64,000 nucleotides of DNA from Roseinatronobacter ekhonensis (GTDB taxonomy: Bacteria; Pseudomonadota; Alphaproteobacteria; Rhodobacterales; Rhodobacteraceae), in assembly GCF_900499075.1 (NCBI RefSeq), contig NZ_UIHC01000008.1:62001-126000 (forward strand), read 5' to 3'. The notes beneath the pieces are model-generated. The model was not told where the DNA came from and ran no database searches. It was given only the letters and a program-made list of their open reading frames with translations. The position numbers and the translations under genes are program-made. Shown here one piece after another: positions 7,777 to 16,842 of this stretch (positions are counted from its first letter, which is position 1; every line of letters begins with the position of its first letter).

Positions 7777-9657
7777 ATGCGGGATTTCAGATCACCCGAG
7801 GATGTGCGCACGGTCGAGGCCGAAAGCACATGGGATACGCGCGACTTGCCTGTGTCGGTCTATGACGCGCTGACCCGCGCGCGCGACCGCTTCGGGGACC
7901 GCCCGGCGATCTCGTTTCAGCTATTCTCTGACCCAAAGGCCAAGGCCGAAACCTACACATGGTCGCAGCTTCACAACCGCGTCACGCAGGCAGCGAACTT
8001 GTTTCGCAGCCTTGGCGTGCAAGAGGATGACACGGTCGCCTATGTCCTGCCCACGCTGAACGACACGGCGATCGCGCTGTTGGGCGGCATGACCGTGGGG
8101 CGCGTGAACCCCATCAACCCCTTGCTGGAGCCGGACAAGATCTCTGCCATCCTGCGAGAAACGGGCGCGAAAGTGGTGGTCACGCTCAAGGCGTTTCCGA
8201 AAACCGATGTCGCGCAGAAAGTGGCAGAGGCGGTCGCCCATGCCCCCGATGTGAAACATGTTCTGGAAGTGGATCTGCTGCGCCACCTGTCACCGCCCAA
8301 AAGCTGGATCGTGCCGTTCATCCGTCCCAAGGTGACGGTGCATCACCACGCCAAGGTGCAGGATTTCCACGCCGCGATGTTCGAATGCAGCAAGGCGCTA
8401 TCCTTCGCCGCGCCCGATGCCGACCGCGTGGCAGCCTTTTTCCACACCGGCGGCACAACCGGCACACCGAAAGTGGCGCAGCACCGCTTTGGCGGCATGA
8501 TCTACAATGGATGGCTGGGTGCGGAGTTGTTGTTCACCGAAAAGGATGTGCTGCTCTGCCCCTTGCCGCTATTCCATGTCTTTGCCGCCTACCCGATCCT
8601 GATGTGTTGCATCATGTCCGGCGCGCATGTGGTCTTTCCGACCCCGCAAGGCTACCGCGGCGAGGGCGTGTTCGACAATTTCTGGAAACTGATCGAACGC
8701 TGGGGCGTGACCTTCATGATCACCGTGCCCACGGCGCTCTCGGCGCTGATGCAGCGCCCGGTCGATGCGGATGTGTCGAGCTTGCGCACCGGGATATCCG
8801 GGTCCGCGCCGCTGCCAAAGGAGCTGTATCGCCGGTTCGAAGAGGCGACAGGTGTGCAGATTTCCGAAGGCTACGGGCTGACAGAGGCCACATGCCTTGT
8901 GTCCTGCAACCCGGTGGACGGGCTGAAAAAGGTCGGCTCTGTCGGCATCCCGCTGCCTTATACAGAGGTGAAGATCCTGCGCGCCGGACCGGATGGTTTC
9001 AGCGAATGTGCAACCGACGAGGTGGGCGAGATCTGCATTTCCTCGCCCGGCGTGTTCGAACGGTCCACCTATACAGAGGCCGACAAGAACCACGACCTGT
9101 TCGCGCATGACCGCTTTTTGCGCACGGGCGATCTGGGGCGCATCGACGCCGACGGTTACTTGTGGATCACGGGACGCGCGAAAGACCTGATCATTCGCGG
9201 CGGCCACAACATTGACCCCGCAGAGATTGAAGAAGCGCTGCTGACCCATCCCGCCGTCGCCTTTGCCGGTGCAATCGGCCAGCCCGACCCTGTGGCGGGC
9301 GAAATGCCCTGCGCCTATGTCGAACTGGTGGACGGGGCAGAAGCCAGCGCCAGCGACCTGCTGGCCCATGCGACACCCCGCATTTCGGAACGTGCGGCCA
9401 TTCCCAAACATATCGAAGTGCTGGATGAGCTGCCCAAAACCGCCGTCGGCAAGGTTTTCAAACCCGATCTGCGCAAACGCGCGATCACCCGGGTTCTGGA
9501 TGGCGCGCTGTCCGGCGCGGAGCTGGATGCCCATGTATCAGAGGTTGTCGAGGACAAGAAACGCGGACTTGTGGCGCAGATTGCGGGGCCCGATGCCGCA
9601 GACCCGCGGCTTGCCGCCCTGATGGACAGGTTTACCGTCGCGTTTGACCCGAAATAG
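7777..9657 (+). CDS. Acyl-CoA synthetase (AMP-binding)
   Basis: 626 residues. ANL superfamily motifs in order: P-loop-like FHTGGTTGTPKVAQH, the acid in YGLTEATCLVSCNP, the aspartate in FLRTGDLGRIDADGYLW, hinge GRAKDLIIRGGHNIDPAEIEE, and the catalytic lysine in PKTAVGKVFKPDLR. It activates a carboxylic acid, probably a medium- or long-chain fatty acid, to its CoA thioester through an acyl-AMP. The ATG at 7777 follows GGGAGGGGGAAGG; a farther upstream start would run into the preceding intergenic region. A single gene, not obviously in an operon. Confidence 0.88.
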   Translation: MRDFRSPEDVRTVEAESTWDTRDLPVSVYDALTRARDRFGDRPAISFQLFSDPKAKAETYTWSQLHNRVTQAANLFRSLGVQEDDTVAYVLPTLNDTAIALLGGMTVGRVNPINPLLEPDKISAILRETGAKVVVTLKAFPKTDVAQKVAEAVAHAPDVKHVLEVDLLRHLSPPKSWIVPFIRPKVTVHHHAKVQDFHAAMFECSKALSFAAPDADRVAAFFHTGGTTGTPKVAQHRFGGMIYNGWLGAELLFTEKDVLLCPLPLFHVFAAYPILMCCIMSGAHVVFPTPQGYRGEGVFDNFWKLIERWGVTFMITVPTALSALMQRPVDADVSSLRTGISGSAPLPKELYRRFEEATGVQISEGYGLTEATCLVSCNPVDGLKKVGSVGIPLPYTEVKILRAGPDGFSECATDEVGEICISSPGVFERSTYTEADKNHDLFAHDRFLRTGDLGRIDADGYLWITGRAKDLIIRGGHNIDPAEIEEALLTHPAVAFAGAIGQPDPVAGEMPCAYVELVDGAEASASDLLAHATPRISERAAIPKHIEVLDELPKTAVGKVFKPDLRKRAITRVLDGALSGAELDAHVSEVVEDKKRGLVAQIAGPDAADPRLAALMDRFTVAFDPK

Positions 9658-9711
9658 AGTCTTTCGCGCCACATTCGCCGACTCATCGCCCATGCGCGCC
9701 CGCCTGATCGC

Positions 9712-9740
9712 TTGACAAGACGGGGGCACGGTTGGATTCT
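9712..9740 (+). promoter_or_regulatory. Possible promoter of the lipoprotein gene
   Basis: TTGACA at 9712-9717 is a perfect -35 element; GATTCT at 9735-9740, 17 bases on, is a weak -10. It lies 34 bases before the lipoprotein start. Confidence 0.45.
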
Positions 9741-9773
9741 TGTGTCAAAACAAAGAACTGATCGAGGCAGATA

Positions 9774-10592
9774 ATGAGCAGGCACGCAAAAACCGCAGGC
9801 GCGGTATTGTCCGTTGGCGTTCTGGCCGCTTGCGGTGGCGGCGGCGGAACAGCACAGATCGACCCGCCCAACAGTTTCACACTGGGCACCAGTGGAAATG
9901 TCAGCGCGTCGCGCGCGGATGTATCCCGTAACTCGGATGGGCGCATCGTTCTGAACATGACCGAAGGCGAGATGTCCGGCATGACGGTTCTGTGCGAAGA
10001 CCAAACCATGGGGCGCTGTCAGGTCGTCGGCGGCCCAGCGGGCACCAGCGCGGATGGCACCTTGGTCCAGCGATTGGCCGGAAGCTACGCCTTTGTCGGC
10101 AACTTCGCCGTTTTGCAAATGGTCGATGGCGTTTTGGTCAGCAACAACCAGCTTGTGCATGCGGCTTTGCCGGAAACGTCCAGCATCACCCCGACATTGC
10201 CCGCAGCGCAAGCAAGCTATACGGGCGCGTTTCAGGCCGGATACGGGCTGGAAAGCGGCGAATCCGGTCTGATGTCGGGTAGCGCGCAATTGATCGCCGA
10301 TTTCAACACCGGCCAGTTGTCGGGCGCAATCGACGGCGCGACCGAAGGCGGCACCGGCATCACCGCAAGCTTCAACAACATCACCATAAACGCCACAAAT
10401 GGCGAGTTCACCTCGACCGATGATACGTTGATCCTGTTTCAGGGGGCAGAGGCTGGCGGCGACATTCACGGCGCGTTTTACGGGCCAAATGCAAATGAAG
10501 CGGCTGGCATCTTCAACTTCGGCAATGCCGCGGGCGGCATGAGCGGGTTGTTCCTGACCTGCCACGGCAACAGCGCCGACTGCCTGAACTGA
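9774..10592 (+). CDS. Lipoprotein with transferrin-binding-protein-like beta-barrel
   Basis: 272 residues. Residues 1-20 are a lipoprotein signal ending in the lipobox LAAC, followed by the flexible linker GGGGGTAQIDPP. The rest is rich in Gly, Ser, Thr and Asn and ends with a strand-rich section in which GAFYGPNANEAAGIFNF matches the repeated signature of TbpB/factor-H-binding-protein type barrels (often annotated as Slam-dependent surface lipoproteins). Two cysteines near the end (LTCHGNSADCLN) may form a disulfide. Function is unknown; surface exposure and a role in ligand binding are inferences from fold family. It stands alone before the tRNA gene. Confidence 0.72.
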   Translation: MSRHAKTAGAVLSVGVLAACGGGGGTAQIDPPNSFTLGTSGNVSASRADVSRNSDGRIVLNMTEGEMSGMTVLCEDQTMGRCQVVGGPAGTSADGTLVQRLAGSYAFVGNFAVLQMVDGVLVSNNQLVHAALPETSSITPTLPAAQASYTGAFQAGYGLESGESGLMSGSAQLIADFNTGQLSGAIDGATEGGTGITASFNNITINATNGEFTSTDDTLILFQGAEAGGDIHGAFYGPNANEAAGIFNFGNAAGGMSGLFLTCHGNSADCLN

Positions 10593-10657
10593 TCCAAAAT
10601 TGCGCGCCGTGGCCGATCAGTCGGCCCGGCGCATCCCAAGTCTGCAAATTTGAAAGA

Positions 10658-10734
10658 TGGTCGGGGCGATAGGATTCGAACCTACGACCTACGGTACCCA
10701 AAACCGTCGCGCTACCAGGCTGCGCCACGCCCCG
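10658..10734 (-). tRNA. tRNA-Pro (anticodon UGG)
   Basis: The minus strand gives a complete cloverleaf: acceptor CGGGGCG/CGCCCCG, D-arm with GCAGCCTGGTAGCGC, anticodon stem ACGGT/ACCGT with loop TTTGGGT (UGG), T-arm AGGTTCGAATCCT region, discriminator A and an encoded CCA (10660-10658). Length 77 with CCA. Confidence 0.97.
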
Positions 10735-10801
10735 ACAAGGTTGCTTTACTCGGCCCTGCCAGCAGAGGAAAGAGCGAATTCGCCGCCCGCGCTGATTTCT
10801 T

Positions 10802-11302
10802 TCATTCGCTGGCGGCAGGCGGGCAAGGCCAAAGCGCCTCGTCTTGATCCAGCCGCGGGTGACGCAGCGTGCTGCCCGTTTCGATGCCGAAAGTCTGGGA
10901 CAGCCCGCCGTTGATTTCCAACACCATCAACACGTTATCTCCGCCGGGGATCGGCGTTTCGTCCAAAGGGCGCGCGTTATGGTGTATATGCGTGATCTCG
11001 CCATCGGGCTCGACAAACAGCATATCCAGAGGGATGAGCGTGTTTCGCATCCAGAAAGAGGCATTGGTCGGCGCCTCATAGATGAACAGCATTCCCGCAG
11101 AGCGCGGCAGGCTTTCACGATTCATCAAGCCTTGGGCACGGGTAGCAGGCGTGTCGACCACTTCGACCGAAAACCGCGCCTGCCCCCACGGGCCACGCAG
11201 GTCCACGCGGTCGGGCGCGCATTGCGCGCCGGCCTGCGCCGCAAAGACCGCCACCATGGCACCAGCGGCCATGACCGCCCTGCCCCAAAGCCTAGCTTTC
11301 AT
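10802..11302 (-). CDS. DUF192 family secreted protein
   Basis: 166 residues. Residues 1-26 are a signal peptide ([16 protein letters not shown], ending AGA-Q). The rest is a DUF192 domain with the usual features: [34 protein letters not shown] and MVLEINGG. The domain is widespread but without an agreed function. The start lies 11 bases inside the end of the cold-shock gene, so the two are one transcript. No RNA or metal ligand is obvious. Confidence 0.88.
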   Translation of the reverse strand: MKARLWGRAVMAAGAMVAVFAAQAGAQCAPDRVDLRGPWGQARFSVEVVDTPATRAQGLMNRESLPRSAGMLFIYEAPTNASFWMRNTLIPLDMLFVEPDGEITHIHHNARPLDETPIPGGDNVLMVLEINGGLSQTFGIETGSTLRHPRLDQDEALWPCPPAASE

Positions 11303-11819
11303 GCAGCGCGACCTCCCACGGTTCAATGACCACCGCCATACGACCGCGTTCGCCATCGACCACACGAATGGCGATAGCTTCACCCGGCATCAACTCTGCC
11401 AGACCGGCCCGGCGCAGGGTTTCCATATGGACAAAGACATCTTCGGGCTTGCCGAAGCAATTGGCAAAACCAAAGCCCTTGACCTTGTCGAACCATTTGA
11501 CTCGCGCGGCCTGCAACGGAACGGAACGGTCTATTTCCGGCGTCGCGCTGTCGGGGTCATCGGATTGCCCAACGCTGTCCACAGGCGGCAACACAGCGAA
11601 CACCTCTGTGACCTGCAACCCGCGCGCGGTGCGCTGCACGGTGACGGTCATGCGCGCATTATCGCAAACAGAGCTCAGTCCGAAATTGCGCAACGCATTG
11701 GCGTGTAACAAAATATCGGGCCCGTCATCTTCGGCCACAATAAACCCAAACCCCTTGGACGGGTCGAACCACTTCACGGTTCCCTGAACCTTTTGGTCTG
11801 GATCATAGTCAGATGCCAT
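11292..11819 (-). CDS. Cold-shock protein with two CSD domains
   Basis: 175 residues with two cold-shock domains. The first (about residues 10-75) has [27 protein letters not shown], the second (about 105-170) has [27 protein letters not shown]; both keep the aromatic RNA-binding RNP1/RNP2 motifs. An acidic linker joins them. Such double-domain proteins are common in alphaproteobacteria and act as RNA chaperones, often in stationary phase. The ATG at 11819 is the only start that gives a normal N-terminus. Confidence 0.92.
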   Translation of the reverse strand: MASDYDPDQKVQGTVKWFDPSKGFGFIVAEDDGPDILLHANALRNFGLSSVCDNARMTVTVQRTARGLQVTEVFAVLPPVDSVGQSDDPDSATPEIDRSVPLQAARVKWFDKVKGFGFANCFGKPEDVFVHMETLRRAGLAELMPGEAIAIRVVDGERGRMAVVIEPWEVALHES

Positions 11820-11908
11820 GCTGTCTCTCGCTCGTCTTCGTGGCGCTCTGTGGCGCAATTTTGTGAGATAGCCGGAACTTTGGCCAGTACAAACCCGTGC
11901 ACGTCCCG

Positions 11909-12514
11909 CTAGGGAGCAAGCCGTGTGATCGCCCAGTCGGCGGCGGGATCCGCTCTGCGCCATTGAAAGCGGTCATGCAAGCGAAAAGCACCATCTGCCC
12001 AGAACTCTACTTCGCTCGGCACAATGCGCACACCCCCCCAGAATGGGGGGCGTGGCGGGTTCGTGCCGTGCTTTGCCGTCTGTCGCGCAACCTCTGCCAT
12101 CAAGCTGGCGCGCGAGGCGATCGGCTGCGATTGCGGAGAGGACCATGCTCCGAGCCTGCTTTTCAGAGAGCGGGACGCGTAATAGGCATCCGCTTCGGGC
12201 CCCTCAAAGCGCGTCGCCTGACCACGCACGCGGATCTGGCGGCGCAGCGATTTCCAGTGCAGGACAAATGCTGCCGATCCGCTGGCGCTGATTTCTTGGC
12301 CCTTGGCGCTGGTGTAGTTGGTGTAGAACACGAAAGAGTCGTCCAGAATGTCCTTCAACAACACCATCCGCGCGTTTGGCAGACCATCCGCGTCCACGGT
12401 GGCCAGCGCGATTGCGTTTGGATCATTCGGTTCCAGCGGTTCCGCCTCTGCCAGCCATCTCCGCGCAATCTCGAATGGACTATTTCCGGCAAATATGCCG
12501 TCCCGTTCGGTCAC
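11909..12514 (-). CDS. pdxH: Pyridoxamine 5'-phosphate oxidase
   Basis: 201 residues, normal length. It oxidises pyridoxine or pyridoxamine 5'-phosphate to pyridoxal 5'-phosphate using FMN. Family landmarks: [20 protein letters not shown] (FMN binding), [46 protein letters not shown], and the C-terminal [18 protein letters not shown] motif in which R and H contact the substrate. Single gene; the next gene, fabI, is divergent across 195 bases. Confidence 0.95.
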   Translation of the reverse strand: MTERDGIFAGNSPFEIARRWLAEAEPLEPNDPNAIALATVDADGLPNARMVLLKDILDDSFVFYTNYTSAKGQEISASGSAAFVLHWKSLRRQIRVRGQATRFEGPEADAYYASRSLKSRLGAWSSPQSQPIASRASLMAEVARQTAKHGTNPPRPPFWGGVRIVPSEVEFWADGAFRLHDRFQWRRADPAADWAITRLAP

Positions 12515-12709
12515 TCGTCTACCACTTTCGCGTGTGTTTCAAAGGTCAACTAAAGCAATGCGTGCGCAGCGACCCGGTTGAAAATAATATGTATCATTAA
12601 AGTCAGATGATGCAAGCGCAGCGCCGCGACCAGATGTTCCTGCGTGCAGTCGCTTGCAGCGTTCGGGCCGATAGCCTAAACCATGTGCAACGGGTTTAGG
12701 AGCAAGATC

Positions 12710-13531
12710 ATGTCCCTTTTGATGAGCGGCAAACGTGGCCTTATTATGGGCGTCGCCAATGACAAGTCCATCGCATGGGGCATTGCCAAGGCCCTGGGCC
12801 AGCACGGGGCCGAACTGGCCTTCAGTTACCAAGGCGAGGCCCTGAAGAAACGCGTGTTGCCGTTGGCTGAAAGCCTGGGCACAGCGCATCTGTTTGAATG
12901 CGACGTGACCGACATGGACTCCGTCGACGGATTGTTCGCCGCTCTGGAGGCGCAGTGGGGCACGATTGATTTCGTCGTCCATGCCATAGGGTTTTCGGAC
13001 AAGGCCGAATTGCGCGGACGCTATGTCGATACCAGCCGCGACAATTTCAACATGACGATGGACATCTCGGTCTATTCCTTCACCGCCGTGTGCCAGCGCG
13101 CGGCCAAGCTGATGCCCGAGGGCGGCAGCTTGCTGACCATGACCTATTACGGCGCCGAACAGGTCATGCCGCATTACAACGTCATGGGGGTGGCGAAAGC
13201 GGCCTTGGAAGCGTCGGTAAAGTATATCGCCGAAGACCTTGGTAAAGACGGCATCCGCTGCAACGCCATCAGTGCCGGGCCGATCAAGACGCTCGCGGCC
13301 TCTGGCATCGGGGATTTCCGCTATATCATGAAATGGAACGAGCTGAACTCTCCGCTGCGCCGCAACGTCACGCAAGATGAGGTCGGCAAGGCTGCGGTCT
13401 ACCTGCTGTCGGACCTTGGCACCGGCACCACGGGCGAGAACCTGCATGTCGATGCGGGCTACCATGTCGTGGGCATGAAAGCCGTGGACGCGCCCGATAT
13501 CGACGTTGTCACCGGCAAGAAGGACGCCTGA
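12710..13531 (+). CDS. fabI: Enoyl-[acyl-carrier-protein] reductase (NADH)
   Basis: 273 residues. Final reduction of each fatty-acid elongation cycle. The NAD-binding start GLIMGVANDKSIAWGIAKAL is typical of FabI, as is the catalytic Tyr-x6-Lys pair Tyr156/Lys163 (YNVMGVAK) with the auxiliary Tyr146. The start at 12710 follows TTTAGGAGC; an upstream in-frame ATG at 12683 has no site. The gene is followed after three bases by gpt, an unexpected functional pairing that is probably only transcriptional. Confidence 0.95.
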   Translation: MSLLMSGKRGLIMGVANDKSIAWGIAKALGQHGAELAFSYQGEALKKRVLPLAESLGTAHLFECDVTDMDSVDGLFAALEAQWGTIDFVVHAIGFSDKAELRGRYVDTSRDNFNMTMDISVYSFTAVCQRAAKLMPEGGSLLTMTYYGAEQVMPHYNVMGVAKAALEASVKYIAEDLGKDGIRCNAISAGPIKTLAASGIGDFRYIMKWNELNSPLRRNVTQDEVGKAAVYLLSDLGTGTTGENLHVDAGYHVVGMKAVDAPDIDVVTGKKDA

Positions 13532-13534
13532 GCC

Positions 13535-14038
13535 ATGAATGACCGCCTGCCGCATGAAAAAGGCTTTCACATCAGCTGGGACCAGATCCACCGCGACAGC
13601 CGCGCGCTGGCGTGGCGGCTGGACAAGCATGGCCCCGATGGCGGCGACTGGCGCGCAGTGGTTGCGATCACACGCGGCGGGCTGGCCCCGGCCATGATCA
13701 TCGCCCGCGAACTGGACATCCGCGTGGTCGATACGATCAGCGTGAAATCCTACGATCATCAGACGCAGGCAGAGGCCACGGTGCTGAAAGCCCCGCAAGC
13801 CGGGATCATGGGCGATGACGGCGAGGGTATCTTGATTATCGACGATCTTGTCGATACGGGCAAAACGCTGGAACTGGTCCGCCGCATGTTCCCCAAAGCG
13901 CATTTCGCCACCGTCTACGCCAAGCCGCAAGGGCGCGAGATGGTCGACAGCTTCATCACCGAGGTCAGCCAGGACACATGGATTTTCTTTCCGTGGGACA
14001 TGGCGCTGCAATATGTCGAACCCTATCGCGGAACCTAA
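13535..14038 (+). CDS. gpt: Xanthine-guanine phosphoribosyltransferase
   Basis: 167 residues. Salvages guanine and xanthine to their monophosphates with PRPP. The PRPP-binding motif [15 protein letters not shown] is at about residues 106-120, and [11 protein letters not shown] near the C-terminus is characteristic of bacterial XGPRT. It follows fabI at a distance of three bases. Confidence 0.93.
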   Translation: MNDRLPHEKGFHISWDQIHRDSRALAWRLDKHGPDGGDWRAVVAITRGGLAPAMIIARELDIRVVDTISVKSYDHQTQAEATVLKAPQAGIMGDDGEGILIIDDLVDTGKTLELVRRMFPKAHFATVYAKPQGREMVDSFITEVSQDTWIFFPWDMALQYVEPYRGT

Positions 14039-14126
14039 GATTCAAGCTTCGTAAACCTTATGTGACTAGACTCCGCGAGGATTGCGGCCAACTGTCGTGG
14101 GTAGCAATTTCGCAGAAAGCCAATCT

Positions 14127-14891
14127 ATGCCTGTCATGCGCCATATCGCCATCGCGTTCGCTGCGTTCGCCTCCGCCGCGCCTGCTGCGGCGCAAGACTC
14201 TGCTCTGGCCTTTTCGCTGACGGGCGGCGCACGGGTTGCGCCCAGCTATTTCGGTGCCAGTGGTACAAGCACGACGCCCACTTTCGGCTTCGGGTTTGGC
14301 GGTCTACGGTTTGGCGGCGTTGAACTGGGCGATCCAGATGCGCCTATGCTGTTTGCGCCCGGTGCCGGGCTGCGTGGCGCGTTCCGCTATATTCCGGAAC
14401 GTGAAGGGCGGAACGAACTTGCGGGCCTGAACGATGTGGACGCGGCGCTGGAATTGGGCCTTGGCCTGCATTACACGGCGGATCTGTGGCAGGTCTATGC
14501 CGACCTGCGCTACGGCGCGGTCGGGCACAAGGGGCTGACCGCAGAGGCGGGCGCAAACCTGATTTACCGCACCGATAGCGGCTTGGTGCTGCATGGCGGG
14601 CCGCGCGCCGAATTCGGCTCCAGCCAATTTACCAACAGCTATTTCGGGGTCACGGGCGCAGAATCACTGGCCTCTGGCTTGGGGGCTTTCACGGCTTCGG
14701 GGGGCGTCTATTCCGTCGGTCTGGAACTGGGTGCCTACCAGCCGCTGGGCGACACATGGGGCATAACCGGCCTGTTGCGCTATGACCGCCTGCGCGGGGA
14801 TGCCGCGCAATCGCCGATCACCCAACAAGGCAGCCGCGACCAGATCAGTGCCGAAATCGGGCTGACGCGGCATTTCAACTTGCGATTCTGA
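14127..14891 (+). CDS. MipA/OmpV family outer-membrane protein
   Basis: 254 residues. Residues 1-25 are a signal peptide (start MPVMRHIAIAF, end APAAAQD). The mature part has alternating-pattern strands with Gly/Tyr/Phe-rich turns (APSYFGASG, FGFGFGGLRF), ends in the outer-membrane signature phenylalanine (HFNLRF), and fits the MipA/OmpV family. Members are outer-membrane barrels or scaffolds for murein enzymes; the role here is not known. ATG at 14136 is an alternative start. Confidence 0.82.
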   Translation: MPVMRHIAIAFAAFASAAPAAAQDSALAFSLTGGARVAPSYFGASGTSTTPTFGFGFGGLRFGGVELGDPDAPMLFAPGAGLRGAFRYIPEREGRNELAGLNDVDAALELGLGLHYTADLWQVYADLRYGAVGHKGLTAEAGANLIYRTDSGLVLHGGPRAEFGSSQFTNSYFGVTGAESLASGLGAFTASGGVYSVGLELGAYQPLGDTWGITGLLRYDRLRGDAAQSPITQQGSRDQISAEIGLTRHFNLRF

Positions 14892-14923
14892 GGGCTTGGC
14901 CCGCATCCCGGTACGGGCAACGC

Positions 14924-14952
14924 TTGCCCCCGCCCGACGCATTCTCTAGACA
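14924..14952 (+). promoter_or_regulatory. Possible ppiD-trpE promoter
   Basis: TTGCCC (14924-14929), 17 bases, TAGACA (14947-14952), ending 39 bases before the ppiD start. The elements are moderate matches to the housekeeping promoter. Confidence 0.42.
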
Positions 14953-14991
14953 GTCGGAAACGTCTTTCCCCTGCTGAACGAGAGTGGCCGC

Positions 14992-16839
14992 ATGTCATCG
15001 AACAAGAATTCCACAGGTAAGAAACTTGGGGCCGGTTTGCTAATGGGCCTGCTGGCACTCAGCCTGTTGGGGTTCGGGGTCGAAGGGTTTGGCACCGCGC
15101 GCCAAACAATCGGCACAGTGGGCAGCCGCGACATCACCGCCGATGAATACGCCCGCACGCTGCGCAACGATATGCAGGCGTTGCAGGGCCAGCTTGGCCA
15201 GCCTGTCACGATGGAACAGGCACGCCTGTTCGGTTTGGACCAGCGCGCGCTGGAACAACTGATCGACCGTGCGGCGCTCGACACCGAAGCAGAGCGGCTT
15301 GGCGTCTCGGTGGGTGATCCGACAGTGCAGGCCGAAATTCTGGCCATCCCGAATTTTCAGGGGTTGAATGGCGGCTTCGACCGCGAATCCTACCGCTTCG
15401 CACTGGAAAATGCGGGGCTGTCGGAATCGGAATTCGAAACCTCTATCCGCGAGGAAATCGCCCGGTCCATCCTGCAACTGGCCGCCGTCGGCGGTGCCAG
15501 CGCTCCAGATGGGCTGGTGGACCCTTTGTTGAACTATCAGGCGCAAACCCGCGATTTCACCATGGTCACGCTAGGACCGGATGACCTTGAAACCCCTGTC
15601 GGCCAGCCCGATGACGGCGCGCTGACCGCGTATTACGAGGACAATCTGGACCGCTACACCCTGCCCGCCGGGAAACGGTTGGACTACGCATGGATCACAC
15701 CGGAAATGCTGCTGGATACGCTGGAGGTGGACGAGGATGAGTTGCGCGAGGCTTACGAAGCCCGCAGCGCCCAATACCGCCAGCCAGAACGCCGCCTTGT
15801 AGAGCGGCTGATCATGCCCGACATGACCGCCGCCGAGGACGCGATTGCGCGCATCAATGCCGGAGAGACTACCTTTGAAGAGGTCGTCGAGGCGCGCGGC
15901 CTGTCGCTGGAAGATACCGATCTGGGCGACGTGACCCAAGACGCGCTTGACGCCGCCGGGAATGCCGTTTTCGCGCTGTCAGAGCCCGGCATGGCCGGAC
16001 CGGTCGAGACCAGTCTTGGCCCCGCGATCTTTCGGATGAACGCCATTCTGGCTGCGCGCGAAACCCCGTTTGAGGACGCCCGCGAGGAATTGCGCGACGA
16101 GGTCGCGCTGGACCGCGCCCGCCGGATATTGGGGGATAACCTTGATCTCTATGAAGATCTGCTCGCAGGCGGAGCCACCGTCACGCAACTGGCCGACGAA
16201 ACAGAGATGCAGGCGGGCCAGATTGACTGGCGCCCCGACACCCAAAGCGGCATTGCGGCCTACGAGGAATTTCGCGACGCCGCCCGCGCCGTCGAAGCCG
16301 GGGATTTCGCAGAAATCACCATCCTTGAAGATGGCGGCATGTTCGCGCTGGAATTGGTCGAAGAGATCCCGGCCGCCCCGCGCCCGCTGGACGAGATTCG
16401 CACGCAGGTCGTGCGCGACTGGCAGACCGAGGAAATCCAGTCGCGGCTACAGGCACAGGCGGATGACCTGATCGCAGAGGTCAATTCGGGGACCGCGATT
16501 GACGCCCTCGGCCTTGATAGCCTGCGGTTTGCCGATCTGTCGCGCTCTGACCCCGTGCCCGACCTGCCGCGCGCCGTTCTGACCCGTGCATTCGAACTGA
16601 ACACAGGCGCGCTGGACACCGTGGCGAATGGTGCGCAGGTCTATCTGGTGCAACTGCACGACGTGGCCGCCCCCGCCCCGGACGAAGACAGCACCCAGCA
16701 AATTCGCAGCGCGCTGGAAACGCAGATCACACAAAGCTATACGCAAGACCTGTTCGGCTATTTCGGGTCCGCATTGCGTCAGAACATGCAGATCCAGATC
16801 AATCAGCCGATGATTGACGCGGTTCAGCAGAGCTTCTGA
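14992..16839 (+). CDS. ppiD: PpiD-like periplasmic peptidyl-prolyl isomerase/chaperone
   Basis: 615 residues. A short basic cytoplasmic tail (KNSTGKK) precedes one membrane anchor at about 13-30, then a SurA/PpiD N-terminal chaperone domain (to about 175), and a central parvulin-like region (about 255-355) with the weakly conserved ERRLVERLIMPDMTAAEDA start. It assists folding of secreted proteins at the translocon exit. Strongly acidic overall. trpE follows after three bases, an arrangement recurrent in Rhodobacterales. Symbol is by architecture. Confidence 0.85.
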   Translation: MSSNKNSTGKKLGAGLLMGLLALSLLGFGVEGFGTARQTIGTVGSRDITADEYARTLRNDMQALQGQLGQPVTMEQARLFGLDQRALEQLIDRAALDTEAERLGVSVGDPTVQAEILAIPNFQGLNGGFDRESYRFALENAGLSESEFETSIREEIARSILQLAAVGGASAPDGLVDPLLNYQAQTRDFTMVTLGPDDLETPVGQPDDGALTAYYEDNLDRYTLPAGKRLDYAWITPEMLLDTLEVDEDELREAYEARSAQYRQPERRLVERLIMPDMTAAEDAIARINAGETTFEEVVEARGLSLEDTDLGDVTQDALDAAGNAVFALSEPGMAGPVETSLGPAIFRMNAILAARETPFEDAREELRDEVALDRARRILGDNLDLYEDLLAGGATVTQLADETEMQAGQIDWRPDTQSGIAAYEEFRDAARAVEAGDFAEITILEDGGMFALELVEEIPAAPRPLDEIRTQVVRDWQTEEIQSRLQAQADDLIAEVNSGTAIDALGLDSLRFADLSRSDPVPDLPRAVLTRAFELNTGALDTVANGAQVYLVQLHDVAAPAPDEDSTQQIRSALETQITQSYTQDLFGYFGSALRQNMQIQINQPMIDAVQQSF

Positions 16840-16842
16840 CCG

